Source: Trinickia acidisoli (GTDB taxonomy: Bacteria > Pseudomonadota > Gammaproteobacteria > Burkholderiales > Burkholderiaceae). Taken from it: a stretch of 64,000 nt of DNA. The stretch is taken from contig NZ_JAFLRG010000001.1 in the NCBI RefSeq assembly GCF_017315725.1, positions 1,550,001 through 1,614,000 on the forward strand, in the 5' to 3' direction. Position 1 is the stretch's first letter. Every line of letters begins with the position of its first letter. A program made the position numbers and the translations under genes. Positions 52,937-64,000 of the stretch are shown here, piece by piece. The notes beneath the pieces are model-generated. The model was not told the DNA's origin. It worked only from the letters and a program-made list of their open reading frames with translations, and ran no database searches.

Positions 52937-55449
52937 AGCTCTCCCGTAACGGTTTGTGGTCTCGGCGCTTCGACCGTGCCTTGATGGCTCGGATCGCTTG
53001 GCTCGCCGATCGGCAGACTACAGTGAAACGTGGCGCCTGTAATCTTGCCGTGCGCATCGACGTTGTTGACAACCCACAGACGCCCGCGATGCGATTCTAT
53101 GATCGAGCGGCAGATGTTCAATCCCATCCCCATGCCGTCCGACTTCGTACTGTAGAACGGCTCGAACAGCCGTTCGATCGCCGCCTCATCGACACCGGGC
53201 CCTTGGTCGATGACGCTGATGGAGACGAACCCCGAATCGAGGCGGACAACCACGCGGATGGTCGGGTCCGTAGCGTTCGGACGCGCTTCGTGCATGGCTT
53301 CCGCGGCGTTCTTGAGCAGGTTGACGAGTACCTGTTCGATCAACACCGGGTCGACGTAGATGACGGGAAGACGCGAGCGGATTTCCGTTAGGATCCGAAT
53401 GCGCCGCTTTCTCACCTCGATCTCGGCGAGCCCCACGGCATCGGCGACGATGTCGGACACGCGTGCCGCTTGCCGCTTGGGCTCGCTGCGCTTCACGAAC
53501 TCGCGGATGCGCTTGATGATCATGCCGGCGCGCACCGCCTGCTGGGCGGTTTTCTCGAGCACGGGCAGCAGCGTGTCGGGTGTCGTGCGCCCCGCCTTGA
53601 CGAGCGCGACCGTGCCGGAGCAGTAGTTGTTGATCGCCGCGAGCGGCTGATTGAGTTCGTGGGCCAGCGAAGACGCCATTTCGCCCATCGTCATCAAGCG
53701 GCTCGTGAAGTGCAGCTTTTCCTCTTGTTGGCGCGCGAGTTCCTGCGCCTGCTTGCGCGTCGTGATGTCGGTGGCGATCTGCATTTGCGCGAGGTGGCCG
53801 TCGACCCACTGGATGTACTGGCGACGTACCTCGAACCACTTTTGGATGCTCTGAACGTAGATTTCCTGAGCGTCGGCCGCGCTTTCGGTCAGCGCCGCGG
53901 CCGGCAGCCCGGCGTAGGCATCGACCATGTCGATCGAATCGGACGACGCCTGCGCACTGTCGAAACCGCCGCCGGCCAGCTCCAGATGCCCGTCCGGGCG
54001 AATCCCGAACAAATGGCGGTAGTAGCGGTTCGCAAACAGCAGCTCGGCTTCGTCGGCGGCGAGCACCGACACGGCCGCATCGAGGCTTTCCAGCACCGTC
54101 GTGAAGCGCTCGTGCGCGGCGGCCAGCTCTTCGCGGGCGCGCTTGGGCTCGGTGATGTCGGTCATCGACGACATCCAGCCCGTTTGGCGCCCGGAACTAT
54201 CGATGAGCGGCGAGACGTAAAGGCGCGCGTGGAACAGCGAGCCGTCCTTGCGCCGAACGCGCAGCTCGAAGCCGGACGAAGGGGCCTTGCCACGCAGCGT
54301 CATGTCGAGCTGGCGCTGCATCTCGGGATAAGAATCGCGCGGCCAGTATGGAAACGGCGCCGTCTTGCCGACGAGATCGCTCTCGTCCCAGCCGGTCATG
54401 CGGCAAAACGCCGGGTTCACGTGCGTGATACGGCCATGCATATCGAGTACGCGCATGCCGATCAGCACCGAGTTCTCCATCGCGCGGCGGAAGAACGCTT
54501 CGGCGTAGAGCGCCTGCTGTGCTTCGAAACGCTGGCGCGTGTGCTTCCAGAGGCTCCAAAGGCTCCACAGCACGAAACACGACAGACCGGCCACGAGCCA
54601 GACGAGCGTGTTGTTCGTGAAATTCGTGACCTGCGGAAACGCATAGACGCGCACCGTCACGCCTTGGCCGGGCGGATCGAGCGGTAAGTCGTAGAAGATG
54701 TCGCGCGGCAAGCGCGGGCGCGTCGAGGTCGTCGCGAGCTCGCGGTTGTTCGCGTCGGTGATCGAGATCTTGTACTTGGCGGACAACTCGGGCGGGATGT
54801 CGTGCTTGAGGATGCCTTCGATCGAGAATACGGCCGCGATCGAGCCGAGGAACTCGCGGTCGCGATAGATCGGCGTTTGCAGCGTGAGATAGCCGTTGCC
54901 GAGATCGTCGTAGATGAGCGGCGAGTAGATCTGGCGCCGTGTCGTGCGCGCATCGCCGAACGCGGCTTTCACGGCCTCGTCCATCTGCGCGTCCGTTAGC
55001 CGCGCGAAGCGTTGGCCCGCGAGCGGCAGCGGGGTGTCGGGCCAGCGCGGCGTTTTCAGGACCGTGTACCAGTTCAGGTAGAGGATCTCAGGGTGCGCCT
55101 GCATGATGTCGGCCGTCGACATCTCGAACGCGTGCTGGTCGGTATGGCCTGCCGCGATGTCGCGCGCGAGCGCTTGCAGTTGTTCCTGCGCGCCCGTCAT
55201 CGACAGCCGGATTTGCTGCTGTGCCCACGCCACGTTGCGGTAGAGCGTGTCTTCCTGCTGTTGCTGCTCCCGCCGGTTCAAGCTCCAGAGGATGAGGCTC
55301 ATCACCACCAGGAACACGAGGATGGACAACAGCGGCGTGAGCAAGTACGAATTGGACCACCACGGTCCGTGGTGCCAGCGAGACGGCGCCGAGTCCGTCC
55401 GAGGACCGGACGGCCGCGCCGAACGTGCGAAAAGCCGATCGGTCAACAT
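52933..55449 (-). CDS. Membrane PAS-containing sensor histidine kinase, FixL-like
   Basis: An 838-residue kinase from the ATG at 55449, which precedes the first membrane helix (about residues 36-57); an upstream in-frame ATG adds 45 residues without support. A periplasmic sensor of about 220 residues is followed by a second helix (TLVWLVAGLSCFVLWSLW). Next come a PAS/PAC domain (VLIGMRVLDMHGRITHVNPA), a second PAS, and HisKA with the His in SLAHELNQPLAAINNY. The HATPase has NLLKNAAEAM, DQGPGVDE and GMGMGLNICRS. The PAS domains lack an obvious heme pocket signature, so oxygen sensing is not implied. The response regulator overlaps its end. Confidence 0.9.
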   Translation of the reverse strand: MLTDRLFARSARPSGPRTDSAPSRWHHGPWWSNSYLLTPLLSILVFLVVMSLILWSLNRREQQQQEDTLYRNVAWAQQQIRLSMTGAQEQLQALARDIAAGHTDQHAFEMSTADIMQAHPEILYLNWYTVLKTPRWPDTPLPLAGQRFARLTDAQMDEAVKAAFGDARTTRRQIYSPLIYDDLGNGYLTLQTPIYRDREFLGSIAAVFSIEGILKHDIPPELSAKYKISITDANNRELATTSTRPRLPRDIFYDLPLDPPGQGVTVRVYAFPQVTNFTNNTLVWLVAGLSCFVLWSLWSLWKHTRQRFEAQQALYAEAFFRRAMENSVLIGMRVLDMHGRITHVNPAFCRMTGWDESDLVGKTAPFPYWPRDSYPEMQRQLDMTLRGKAPSSGFELRVRRKDGSLFHARLYVSPLIDSSGRQTGWMSSMTDITEPKRAREELAAAHERFTTVLESLDAAVSVLAADEAELLFANRYYRHLFGIRPDGHLELAGGGFDSAQASSDSIDMVDAYAGLPAAALTESAADAQEIYVQSIQKWFEVRRQYIQWVDGHLAQMQIATDITTRKQAQELARQQEEKLHFTSRLMTMGEMASSLAHELNQPLAAINNYCSGTVALVKAGRTTPDTLLPVLEKTAQQAVRAGMIIKRIREFVKRSEPKRQAARVSDIVADAVGLAEIEVRKRRIRILTEIRSRLPVIYVDPVLIEQVLVNLLKNAAEAMHEARPNATDPTIRVVVRLDSGFVSISVIDQGPGVDEAAIERLFEPFYSTKSDGMGMGLNICRSIIESHRGRLWVVNNVDAHGKITGATFHCSLPIGEPSDPSHQGTVEAPRPQTVTGEL

Positions 55450-55617
55450 GGCTCGAATTGTAGCGCAGCGCGCCACGGCCAATTGGCGTAATACGGGGGT
55501 ATTCCTCCGTCGTTTGATGCAACTGACGGCACATTGCCGCACGAATACCGTCATTTTTGGATGCATTGCAGCAATATTCCGCATTATGAGAAATGATCTC
55601 GTAATTCGAAAAATTGT

Positions 55618-55647
55618 TTGCTAAGGCGCGGCAAGCCTCTTTACAAT
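55618..55647 (+). promoter_or_regulatory. Putative sigma-70 promoter of aceE
   Basis: TTGCTA (55618-55623), an 18-base spacer and TACAAT (55642-55647). The predicted start is near 55654, about 70 bases before the aceE ATG. The AT-rich DNA at 55550-55620 upstream could add activator or UP-element contacts. Confidence 0.45.
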
Positions 55648-55722
55648 CGCCGACATCTGCCGCGGTCCGACCCGGTCTGCGTCGTCCATTCGTAGAGCAT
55701 TCCCCACATCCAGGAGACGAGA

Positions 55723-58419
<2,697 letters not shown>

Positions 58420-58443
58420 GGCAGCGCCTTCGCGCGAGGCTAT

Positions 58444-58477
58444 GCGCGCCCGCCGCTTGGAAACACGGCGGGCGCGC
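58444..58477 (+). other. Strong stem-loop between aceE and aceF
   Basis: GCGCGCCCGCCG (58444-58455) pairs perfectly with CGGCGGGCGCGC (58466-58477) around a ten-base loop. No T-tract follows. It may act as an mRNA processing or stability element that sets the E1:E2 ratio. Confidence 0.6.
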
Positions 58478-58504
58478 CTTGCGCGTGCCCTGGAGACACG
58501 AACA

Positions 58505-60166
58505 ATGAGTGAAGCGATCGAAGTCAAGGTGCCGGACATCGGCGACTACAAAGACGTGCCCGTCATCGACATTCTCGTGAAGGTCGGTGACACCGTCGAA
58601 GAAGAGCAGTCCCTCGTCACGCTCGAATCGGACAAGGCGACGATGGACGTGCCAAGCCCGCGAGCCGGCAAGGTCAAGGAAGTGAAGGTCAAGCAGGGCG
58701 ATTCCGTGTCGGAAGGCACGCTGATCGTGCTGCTCGAGCCGGCCGGCGGCGGTGCGCAAGCCGCCAAACCCGCGCAGGCGAACGGCGCTGCCGCGCCCGC
58801 TGCCCCGAGTGCGCCCGCGCAAGCCGCGCCGGCACCCGCGCCGGCCGCGCCCGCGGCGGGCGGCGGGGTGCAAGAAGTGAAGGTGCCCGACATCGGCGAC
58901 TATAAAGACGTGCCCGTGATCGAGATCGCGGTCAAGGTTGGCGATACCGTCGAGAAAGAGCAGTCGCTCGTCACGCTCGAATCGGATAAGGCGACGATGG
59001 ACGTGCCGAGCCCGGTGGCCGGCGTCGTCAAGGAAGTGAAGGTGAAGGTGGGCGATTCGGTGTCCGAAGGGACGCTGATCGTCCTCGTGGAAGCGCATGG
59101 CGCAGCGGCTGCCCCGGCGGCCCCGGCCAAGAGTATCGAGCCGCCGATCGATTCGCCGCGCGAAGACAGGCCGCATAGCGTGCCGGCGCATCCGTCCGCG
59201 CTGGCGCAAGCGCCGGTCATCCCGGCCGGCGAAGGCGGCGCGCGCCGTCCGAGCCATGCCTCGCCTTCGGTGCGCAAGTTCGCGCGCGAACTGGGCGTGG
59301 ACGTCTCGCAAGTGCAGGGCACGGGGCCGAAGAACCGTATTACCCAGGAAGACGTCACGGCGTTCGTCAAGGGCGTCATGACGGGCCAGCGCTCGATCGC
59401 GGCCCCGGCAGCGGCCGCGGGCACCGGCGGCGAACTGAACCTGCTGCCGTGGCCGAAGGTCGACTTCACGAAGTTCGGCCCGATCGATCCCAAGCCGCTC
59501 TCGCGCATCAAGAAGATTTCGGGTGCCAATCTGCACCGCAACTGGGTGATGATCCCGCACGTCACGAACAACGACGAAGCCGACATCACCGAGCTCGAAG
59601 CGCTGCGCGTGCAGTTGAACAAGGAAAACGAGAAGTCGGGCGTGAAGATCACGATGCTCGCATTCGTGATCAAGGCCGTCGTCTCGGCACTGAAGCAATT
59701 CCCGACGTTCAACGCCAGCCTGGACGGCGACAACCTCATCTTCAAGCAGTATTACCACGTCGGATTCGCGGCCGATACGCCGAACGGCCTCGTCGTGCCG
59801 GTCATTCGCGATGCGGACAAGAAGGGGCTCATCGAGATCGCGAAGGAAATGGCCGAACTCTCCAAGCTCGCGCGTGACGGCAAGCTCAAGCCCGACCAGA
59901 TGCAAGGCGGGTGCTTCTCGATCTCCTCGCTGGGCGGCATCGGCGGCACGCACTTCACGCCGATCATCAATGCGCCCGAAGTGGCGATTCTCGGTTTGTC
60001 GCGCGGCGCGATGAAGCCCGTGTGGGACGGCAAGCAATTCGTGCCGCGCCTCACGTTGCCGCTTTCGCTCTCGTACGATCACCGGGTGATCGACGGTGCC
60101 GCGGCCGCGCGCTTCAACGCCTACCTCGGGGCTCTGCTCGCCGATTTTCGGCGCGTGATCCTTTGA
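58505..60166 (+). CDS. aceF: Pyruvate dehydrogenase E2, dihydrolipoamide acetyltransferase
   Basis: A 553-residue core subunit. Two lipoyl domains (about residues 1-76 and 122-197) each carry the lipoylated Lys in [13 protein letters not shown]. Ala/Pro-rich linkers separate them. The peripheral-subunit-binding domain is at about 255-290 ([18 protein letters not shown]), and the catalytic domain has the active-site [12 protein letters not shown] near the C-terminus. The start is [13 protein letters not shown] at 58505; a longer frame runs through the intergenic stem-loop. It lies 26 bases before lpdA. Confidence 0.96.
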   Translation: MSEAIEVKVPDIGDYKDVPVIDILVKVGDTVEEEQSLVTLESDKATMDVPSPRAGKVKEVKVKQGDSVSEGTLIVLLEPAGGGAQAAKPAQANGAAAPAAPSAPAQAAPAPAPAAPAAGGGVQEVKVPDIGDYKDVPVIEIAVKVGDTVEKEQSLVTLESDKATMDVPSPVAGVVKEVKVKVGDSVSEGTLIVLVEAHGAAAAPAAPAKSIEPPIDSPREDRPHSVPAHPSALAQAPVIPAGEGGARRPSHASPSVRKFARELGVDVSQVQGTGPKNRITQEDVTAFVKGVMTGQRSIAAPAAAAGTGGELNLLPWPKVDFTKFGPIDPKPLSRIKKISGANLHRNWVMIPHVTNNDEADITELEALRVQLNKENEKSGVKITMLAFVIKAVVSALKQFPTFNASLDGDNLIFKQYYHVGFAADTPNGLVVPVIRDADKKGLIEIAKEMAELSKLARDGKLKPDQMQGGCFSISSLGGIGGTHFTPIINAPEVAILGLSRGAMKPVWDGKQFVPRLTLPLSLSYDHRVIDGAAAARFNAYLGALLADFRRVIL

Positions 60167-60192
60167 TCGTCGACAACAAGAAGGGGACGTGA

Positions 60193-61968
60193 ATGAGTCT
60201 CGTTGAAGTGAAGGTGCCGGACATCGGCGATTTCAAGGATGTCGACGTCATCGAGGTCAACATCAAACCCGGCGACGTCATCGAGCAGGAGCAGTCGCTG
60301 CTGACGCTCGAATCGGACAAGGCGTCGATGGAAGTGCCGAGCGATGTGGCCGGTACGGTCAAGGAAGTCCGGATCAAGGCCGGCGACAAGGTGTCGCAAG
60401 GCACCGTCGTCGCGCTCGTCGAAGCCGCGGCTGCGGCCGATGCGCCCGCTAAGCGCGCGCCGGCGCCGCAACCGGCCGCGGCGGCCTCGTCCGCGGAAAA
60501 GGCCGCGGCGGCGGGCCCCGCTGCCGCGCCGCAAGCCGGGCGTTTCTCCGGCTCGGCCGACATCGAATGCGACATGCTCGTGCTCGGCGCTGGCCCCGGC
60601 GGCTATTCGGCTGCGTTTCGCTCGGCCGACCTCGGCATGAAGACGGTGCTCGTCGAGCGTTACTCGACGCTCGGCGGCGTCTGCTTGAACGTGGGTTGTA
60701 TTCCGTCGAAGGCGCTGCTGCATACGGCGCTGATCACCGATGAAGTTGCGGCGCTGGCCGATCACGGCATCACGTTCGGCAAGCCGCAGATCGATCTCGA
60801 CAAGCTGCGCGCCTTCAAGTCGGGTGTCGTCAAGAAGCTGACGACGGGCCTGGCGGGCATGGCCAAAGCGCGTAAGGTCGAAGTGGTGACCGGCGTCGGC
60901 GCGTTCGTCGATCCGTATCACATGGAAGTGCAAGGCGAGGGCGGCAAGAAGATCGTGAAGTTCAAGCAGGCGATCATCGCGGCCGGTTCGCAAGCGGTGA
61001 AGCTGCCGTTCATGCCCGAGGACCCGCGCGTCGTCGATTCGACGGGCGCGCTCGAACTGCGGCAGGTGCCGCAGCGCATGCTCGTCATCGGCGGGGGCAT
61101 CATCGGCCTTGAAATGGCAACTGTCTACGCGACGCTCGGCGCGAAGATCGACGTCGTCGAAATGCTCGACGGCCTGATGATGGGCGCTGATCGCGATCTC
61201 GTGAAGGTTTGGCAGAAGTACAGCGCGAAGCACTTCTCGAACTTGATGCTGCGCACGAAGACGGCATCGGCCGAAGCGAAGTCGGACGGCATCTACGTCA
61301 AGTTCGAAGGCGAGCAGGCGCCGGCCGAACCGCAGCGCTACGACCTCGTGCTGGTGGCCGTCGGCCGCAGCCCGAACGGCAAGAAGATCGGTGCCGACAA
61401 AGCGGGCGTGGCGGTGACGGATCGCGGCTTCATCGAAGTCGACAAGCAGATGCGCACGAACGTGCCGCATATCTTTGCGATCGGCGACGTCGTCGGCCAG
61501 CCGATGCTCGCGCACAAGGCCGTGCACGAAGGGCACGTCGCCGCCGAGGTGGCGCACGGAGAGAAGTCGTATTTCGACGCGCTGCAGATTCCGTCGGTCG
61601 CCTATACCGACCCGGAAGTCGCATGGGCCGGCAAGACGGAGGACCAGTGCAAGGCCGAGGGCATCAAGTACGGCAAGGCCGTCTTCCCGTGGGCCGCATC
61701 GGGCCGCGCGATCGCGAACGGCCGCGACGAGGGTTTCACGAAACTGATCTTCGACGAAGAGACGCATCGCGTGATCGGTGGCGGCATCGTCGGCTTGAAC
61801 GCGGGCGATCTGATCAGCGAAGTGTGTCTGGCGATCGAGATGGGGGCGGACGCGACCGACATCGGTCGCACGATTCATCCGCACCCGACGCTCGGCGAAT
61901 CGATCGGGATGGCGGCCGAGCTCTACGAGGGCGTCTGCACGGACTTGCCGCCGCAGCGCAAGAAATGA
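60193..61968 (+). CDS. lpdA: Dihydrolipoamide dehydrogenase with N-terminal lipoyl domain (E3)
   Basis: A 591-residue flavoprotein that reoxidises dihydrolipoamide with NAD. An extra lipoyl domain (residues 1-77, Lys in LESDKASMEVPSD) and an Ala-rich linker precede the FAD enzyme. The enzyme has LGAGPGGYSAAFR, the redox disulfide in GGVCLNVGCIPSK, the NAD site VIGGGIIGLEMA and the C-terminal catalytic HPHPTLGE. This lipoyl-E3 form is known from beta-proteobacteria and Neisseria. It is the last gene of the operon, ended by a bidirectional terminator. Confidence 0.96.
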   Translation: MSLVEVKVPDIGDFKDVDVIEVNIKPGDVIEQEQSLLTLESDKASMEVPSDVAGTVKEVRIKAGDKVSQGTVVALVEAAAAADAPAKRAPAPQPAAAASSAEKAAAAGPAAAPQAGRFSGSADIECDMLVLGAGPGGYSAAFRSADLGMKTVLVERYSTLGGVCLNVGCIPSKALLHTALITDEVAALADHGITFGKPQIDLDKLRAFKSGVVKKLTTGLAGMAKARKVEVVTGVGAFVDPYHMEVQGEGGKKIVKFKQAIIAAGSQAVKLPFMPEDPRVVDSTGALELRQVPQRMLVIGGGIIGLEMATVYATLGAKIDVVEMLDGLMMGADRDLVKVWQKYSAKHFSNLMLRTKTASAEAKSDGIYVKFEGEQAPAEPQRYDLVLVAVGRSPNGKKIGADKAGVAVTDRGFIEVDKQMRTNVPHIFAIGDVVGQPMLAHKAVHEGHVAAEVAHGEKSYFDALQIPSVAYTDPEVAWAGKTEDQCKAEGIKYGKAVFPWAASGRAIANGRDEGFTKLIFDEETHRVIGGGIVGLNAGDLISEVCLAIEMGADATDIGRTIHPHPTLGESIGMAAELYEGVCTDLPPQRKK

Positions 61969-62093
61969 TCTGGGCGTAACGCGTGTTCCGCCGCTTGGCT
62001 CGCGAGCCGGCGGCGGGCTCTTTGGTGGCCGTGAGCGTCTTTCTGTGGGCAGCCCCGAGCGAAAAGTCTTCGGTGCGGCATCTCTAGACAATA

Positions 62094-62131
62094 AAAAACG
62101 GCGCGCTCCCCGATGGGAGCGCGCCGTTTTT
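62094..62131. terminator. Bidirectional terminator between lpdA and the phasin gene
   Basis: AAAAACGGCGCGCTCCC (62094-62110) pairs with GGGAGCGCGCCGTTTTT (62115-62131) around CGAT. The arms end in A and T runs, so it can terminate both the pyruvate dehydrogenase operon and the convergent phasin gene. Confidence 0.9.
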
Positions 62132-62169
62132 GTACTTTCGTACGTCGGCGCGGAGCGAGTGCCGAAGTA

Positions 62170-62751
62170 TTAAACTGCCGACTTCTTCGTTGCGGCGGCG
62201 CGCGACGCTTGCGAGGCAGCTTGTTGCGCAGCCTTCTGCGCAGCCGTAGCGGCAGCGTTGAAGTTGCTTTCCGCGATTTCGACGGCTTGCTTCGTGGCCT
62301 TGTGAACCGTTTCGTACGTCGTGTTCGCCGCGGTGATCGCCGACTTGATGACCGCTACGGCCGTTTCCGAACCGGCCGGCGCGTTCTTCGCGACGTTCTC
62401 GACGAGCGCTTGCACCTTGCGGTTTTGCTCTTCGTACTGGGCTTCGGCGACGCGCGCGAATTCAGCTTGCGTGGCCGAGGCGATTTCGTACAGATGGCGG
62501 CCGTACGACAACACTTTTTCGGCCACCGGCTGCGTCAGGCTGGCTTGCAGCGCGACGAATTCTTGCGCGTCCTTGACCGACAGCGCACGTTGTGCGTTTT
62601 CCTGGCTTTCGGCGATCGTCGACTTGACCACTTGCAGGTTCAGTTCGACAAGCTTTTCGATGCCTTCGAACGCCTTGTTCGTCAGACCGAACAGGGCTTC
62701 GAGGTTCGCTTTCTGTGCTGCCGCGAATTGCTCAGGTGTCAGCAGAGTCAT
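62170..62751 (-). CDS. phaP: Phasin family protein
   Basis: 193 residues, almost entirely helical and Ala/Lys/Glu-rich, matching the Burkholderiaceae phasin family: [44 protein letters not shown] opening, [17 protein letters not shown], and an Ala/Lys-rich end. It coats polyhydroxybutyrate granules and limits their size. It is preceded by a near-consensus promoter flanked by two operator-like repeats, as expected for a gene repressed by PhaR until granules form. No other pha gene lies in the window. Confidence 0.92.
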   Translation of the reverse strand: MTLLTPEQFAAAQKANLEALFGLTNKAFEGIEKLVELNLQVVKSTIAESQENAQRALSVKDAQEFVALQASLTQPVAEKVLSYGRHLYEIASATQAEFARVAEAQYEEQNRKVQALVENVAKNAPAGSETAVAVIKSAITAANTTYETVHKATKQAVEIAESNFNAAATAAQKAAQQAASQASRAAATKKSAV

Positions 62752-62841
62752 GTTTTCGCTCCTGGAGATCGACCTGTTTCGTCAGGTCGAAGATGGTGGA
62801 ATGGCTAAACTGGCGAGGCGCCTTCTTTGGTCCGACGTGTT

Positions 62842-62857
62842 TTGTGCGTCGCAACAA
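62842..62857 (-). promoter_or_regulatory. Operator-like repeat 2 over the phaP start point
   Basis: TTGTGCGTCGCAACAA shares eleven consecutive bases with operator 1 and is an imperfect dyad. It lies just downstream of the phaP -10 box, over the expected start point, a position suited to repression. Confidence 0.5.
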
Positions 62858-62865
62858 CGGTTCCC

Positions 62866-62893
62866 ATTTTAGGATGGCCTCAACAAATGTCAA
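62866..62893 (-). promoter_or_regulatory. Sigma-70 promoter of phaP
   Basis: On the minus strand: TTGACA (62893-62888), a 16-base spacer and TAAAAT (62871-62866). This is one of the strongest promoter matches in the window, consistent with phasins being abundant proteins. The start would be near 62859, giving a leader of about 108 bases. Confidence 0.75.
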
Positions 62894-62900
62894 GTATTTT

Positions 62901-62915
62901 TTGTGCGTCGCACAA
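62901..62915 (-). promoter_or_regulatory. Operator-like palindrome 1 upstream of phaP
   Basis: TTGTGCGTCGCACAA is a perfect seven-base dyad around a central T, seven bases upstream of the phaP -35 box. With repeat 2 it brackets the promoter. The proposed binder is PhaR, by analogy with phasin autoregulation in other PHB producers. Confidence 0.55.
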
Positions 62916-62985
62916 TTGTCCGAATTTATCGATAAAACAATGCGTTACGCATATTTAGGGACATGAGGGCGGAATCGTTTTCGGT

Positions 62986-63016
62986 CGTTTTGCCGCGGCG
63001 CCGGAGCGGCAAAACG
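62986..63016. other. Perfect 11-bp stem-loop in gene-free DNA
   Basis: CGTTTTGCCGC (62986-62996) pairs with GCGGCAAAACG (63006-63016) around a nine-base loop. It lies in the 633-base gap between phaP and the endopeptidase gene. No T-tract follows on either strand, and no gene is visible around it. Confidence 0.5.
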
Positions 63017-63318
63017 CCAGCAGGGAGCGCCCATCTCCGTCATCGTGCGCCAGCGAGCGGTGATCTGGCGGAAAACGCTGTAAACCGATCGTGAGGCTGG
63101 TGCGTTAAGCTGACTTGCTTCGCTGCGCGGGGCGGTTCGAGCCGCAAATCCACGCCGCGTCTGGGTTTCGCGCGAACCATTTCGCTCAAGTTTGGACAAA
63201 CATCGCCGTTATGCGGTCATGGCCCCACAGGTGAAGCGGCGCTCGCGCAAGAATCGTGCATGACCGACGCTTCCCCAATTTACAAATTGGATCAAGGATG
63301 GCCGATAAGTGCTTAATA

Positions 63319-63347
63319 TTGCTAATTTTTCGTAGCTTTACTACACT
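63319..63347 (+). promoter_or_regulatory. Putative promoter of the endopeptidase gene
   Basis: TTGCTA (63319-63324), a 17-base spacer and TACACT (63342-63347) in an AT-rich stretch, predicting a start near 63354 and a leader of about 30 bases. Confidence 0.5.
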
Positions 63348-63384
63348 TGCCGACAACCGTCCGCCACTCCTGCTTCAGACATCA

Positions 63385-64000
63385 ATGAAAATCGCTCTGT
63401 TTTCGTCGCTCAACGTGATTCGAGGCGTGGCGCTTGGCACAGTCGTGTCCGCGGTTGCCAGCGCGCTCGCCATTGCGACGCTTGCGGCCCCGGTCGATGC
63501 GCTCGCCGCCGAGGCCACGCCGGTTCACCACCCCGTCCACAAGAAACACCTCAAGAAAGAAGAGCATGCGGCCATCTCGAAGGCCGCTGCGAACGCTGCC
63601 ACGCCGAAGGTTGCGGCGGCCGAGGTGCGGACTCGCGACAGGGAGCGCATGGCGCACGAACGCGTGAGGTATACGATACGCGCGCACGTTCGCCATCCGG
63701 TCGTGCATCGCGTCGCGTTCGAGCCGCGCTCGCCCACGGCCGGCCAGGCCTTCGGGCTCCAAGAGACGCCTGAAGGCGTCGCGCTGCGCTCGAATGTCGC
63801 ATTCGTCGTCGATCAGAACACGTCGGAGGTGCTGCTCGACAAGAACTCGACGTTGGTCGTGCCGATCGCGTCGATCACGAAGCTGATGACGGCAATGGTC
63901 GTGCTCGATTCGAAGATGCCGCTGACCGATCAAATCGAGGTGACCGACGACGATCGCGATTTCATCAAGCACACGGGCTCGCGCCTGCACGTGGGCTCGG
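63385..64000 (+). CDS. pbpG: D-alanyl-D-alanine endopeptidase (PBP7-like), 3' end outside window
   Basis: The frame is open from ATG 63385 to the window end, giving the first 205 residues. A signal peptide (GVALGTVVSAVASALAIATLAAPVDALA) is followed by a basic, low-complexity segment rich in His, Lys and Ala. The S11-type serine peptidase domain then begins: VAFVVDQNTSEVLLDKNS, and PIASITKLMTAMVVLD with the catalytic Ser and Lys in SITK. The SxN and KTG motifs lie beyond the window. PBP7-type enzymes cut DD-crosslinks in peptidoglycan in the periplasm. Confidence 0.9.
   Translation, partial: MKIALFSSLNVIRGVALGTVVSAVASALAIATLAAPVDALAAEATPVHHPVHKKHLKKEEHAAISKAAANAATPKVAAAEVRTRDRERMAHERVRYTIRAHVRHPVVHRVAFEPRSPTAGQAFGLQETPEGVALRSNVAFVVDQNTSEVLLDKNSTLVVPIASITKLMTAMVVLDSKMPLTDQIEVTDDDRDFIKHTGSRLHVGS

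Noticed and set aside
62945..63199. An 84-codon minus-strand frame upstream of phaP
   Set aside because: It has no ribosome-binding site, a Ser/Arg-rich sequence with no fold features, and it crosses the 11-bp stem-loop.
63301..63308. GCCGATAA as a second FliA -10 box, and another at 16504-16511
   Set aside because: Neither has a TCAAG/TAAAG-type box 11 bases upstream, and neither is placed before a chemotaxis or motility gene.

Overview
The window is GC-rich chromosomal DNA of a beta-proteobacterium in the Burkholderiaceae, most likely Burkholderia sensu lato (Paraburkholderia/Trinickia-type). The support is a DUF3579 protein, the yggX-argA-hrpA neighbourhood, an aceE-aceF-lpdA operon whose E3 subunit carries its own lipoyl domain, a TIGR01841-type phasin, a 16-strand general porin and NtrBC-controlled glnA. 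The assignment comes from recognising protein families, not from a database search.

Layout. 1-5.6 kb: the 3' end of a glycoside hydrolase gene, then (minus strand) a TonB receptor - YfiR - CHASE8/GGDEF/EAL operon with a FliA (sigma-28)-like promoter. 5.9-12.2 kb: an NMT1/SsuA-type ABC transporter, a TctE/TctD-like two-component system and a porin. 12.3-18.3 kb: chemoreceptor, DUF3579, a small envelope protein, glutathione S-transferase, phosphodiesterase, yggX and argA. 18.3-26.6 kb: hrpA, a beta-propeller / fatty-acid-hydroxylase-like / EI24 / CinA-like run and a rhodanese. 26.7-31.3 kb: glnA-ntrB-ntrC with NtrC sites and a sigma-54 promoter. 31.4 kb: xthA.

32.35-41.0 kb is an AT-richer, tightly overlapping eight-gene cassette: class III aminotransferase, GNAT, nucleotidyltransferase, HAD phosphatase/mutase, NAD-dependent epimerase, GH65 phosphorylase-like enzyme, MFS exporter and DegT/StrS aminotransferase. 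It looks like an acquired pathway that makes and exports an amino-sugar glycoside, and it is the best candidate here for an undescribed system. Its right edge abuts relics of a flavin monooxygenase and a TauD/TfdA dioxygenase. Next to these stands an intact monooxygenase plus sulfonate-type ABC transporter operon (41.6-45.7 kb, minus strand).

46-64 kb: initiator tRNA-Met, LexA-controlled dinB, a cytosine-deaminase-like amidohydrolase, M3 oligopeptidase, folD, a FixJ/FixL-like two-component system, the pyruvate dehydrogenase operon, a phasin with a strong promoter bracketed by two operator-like repeats, and the 5' part of a D-alanyl-D-alanine endopeptidase gene running off the window.

Stretches of 300 bases or more without a gene: 5587-5894 (divergent promoter region with the FliA-like site), 26646-27049 (glnA control region), 51952-52291 (a 12-base triple repeat, nothing else convincing) and 62752-63384 (phasin operators, an 11-bp stem-loop and a promoter for the endopeptidase). 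No CRISPR array, insertion sequence, integrase or rRNA was seen.
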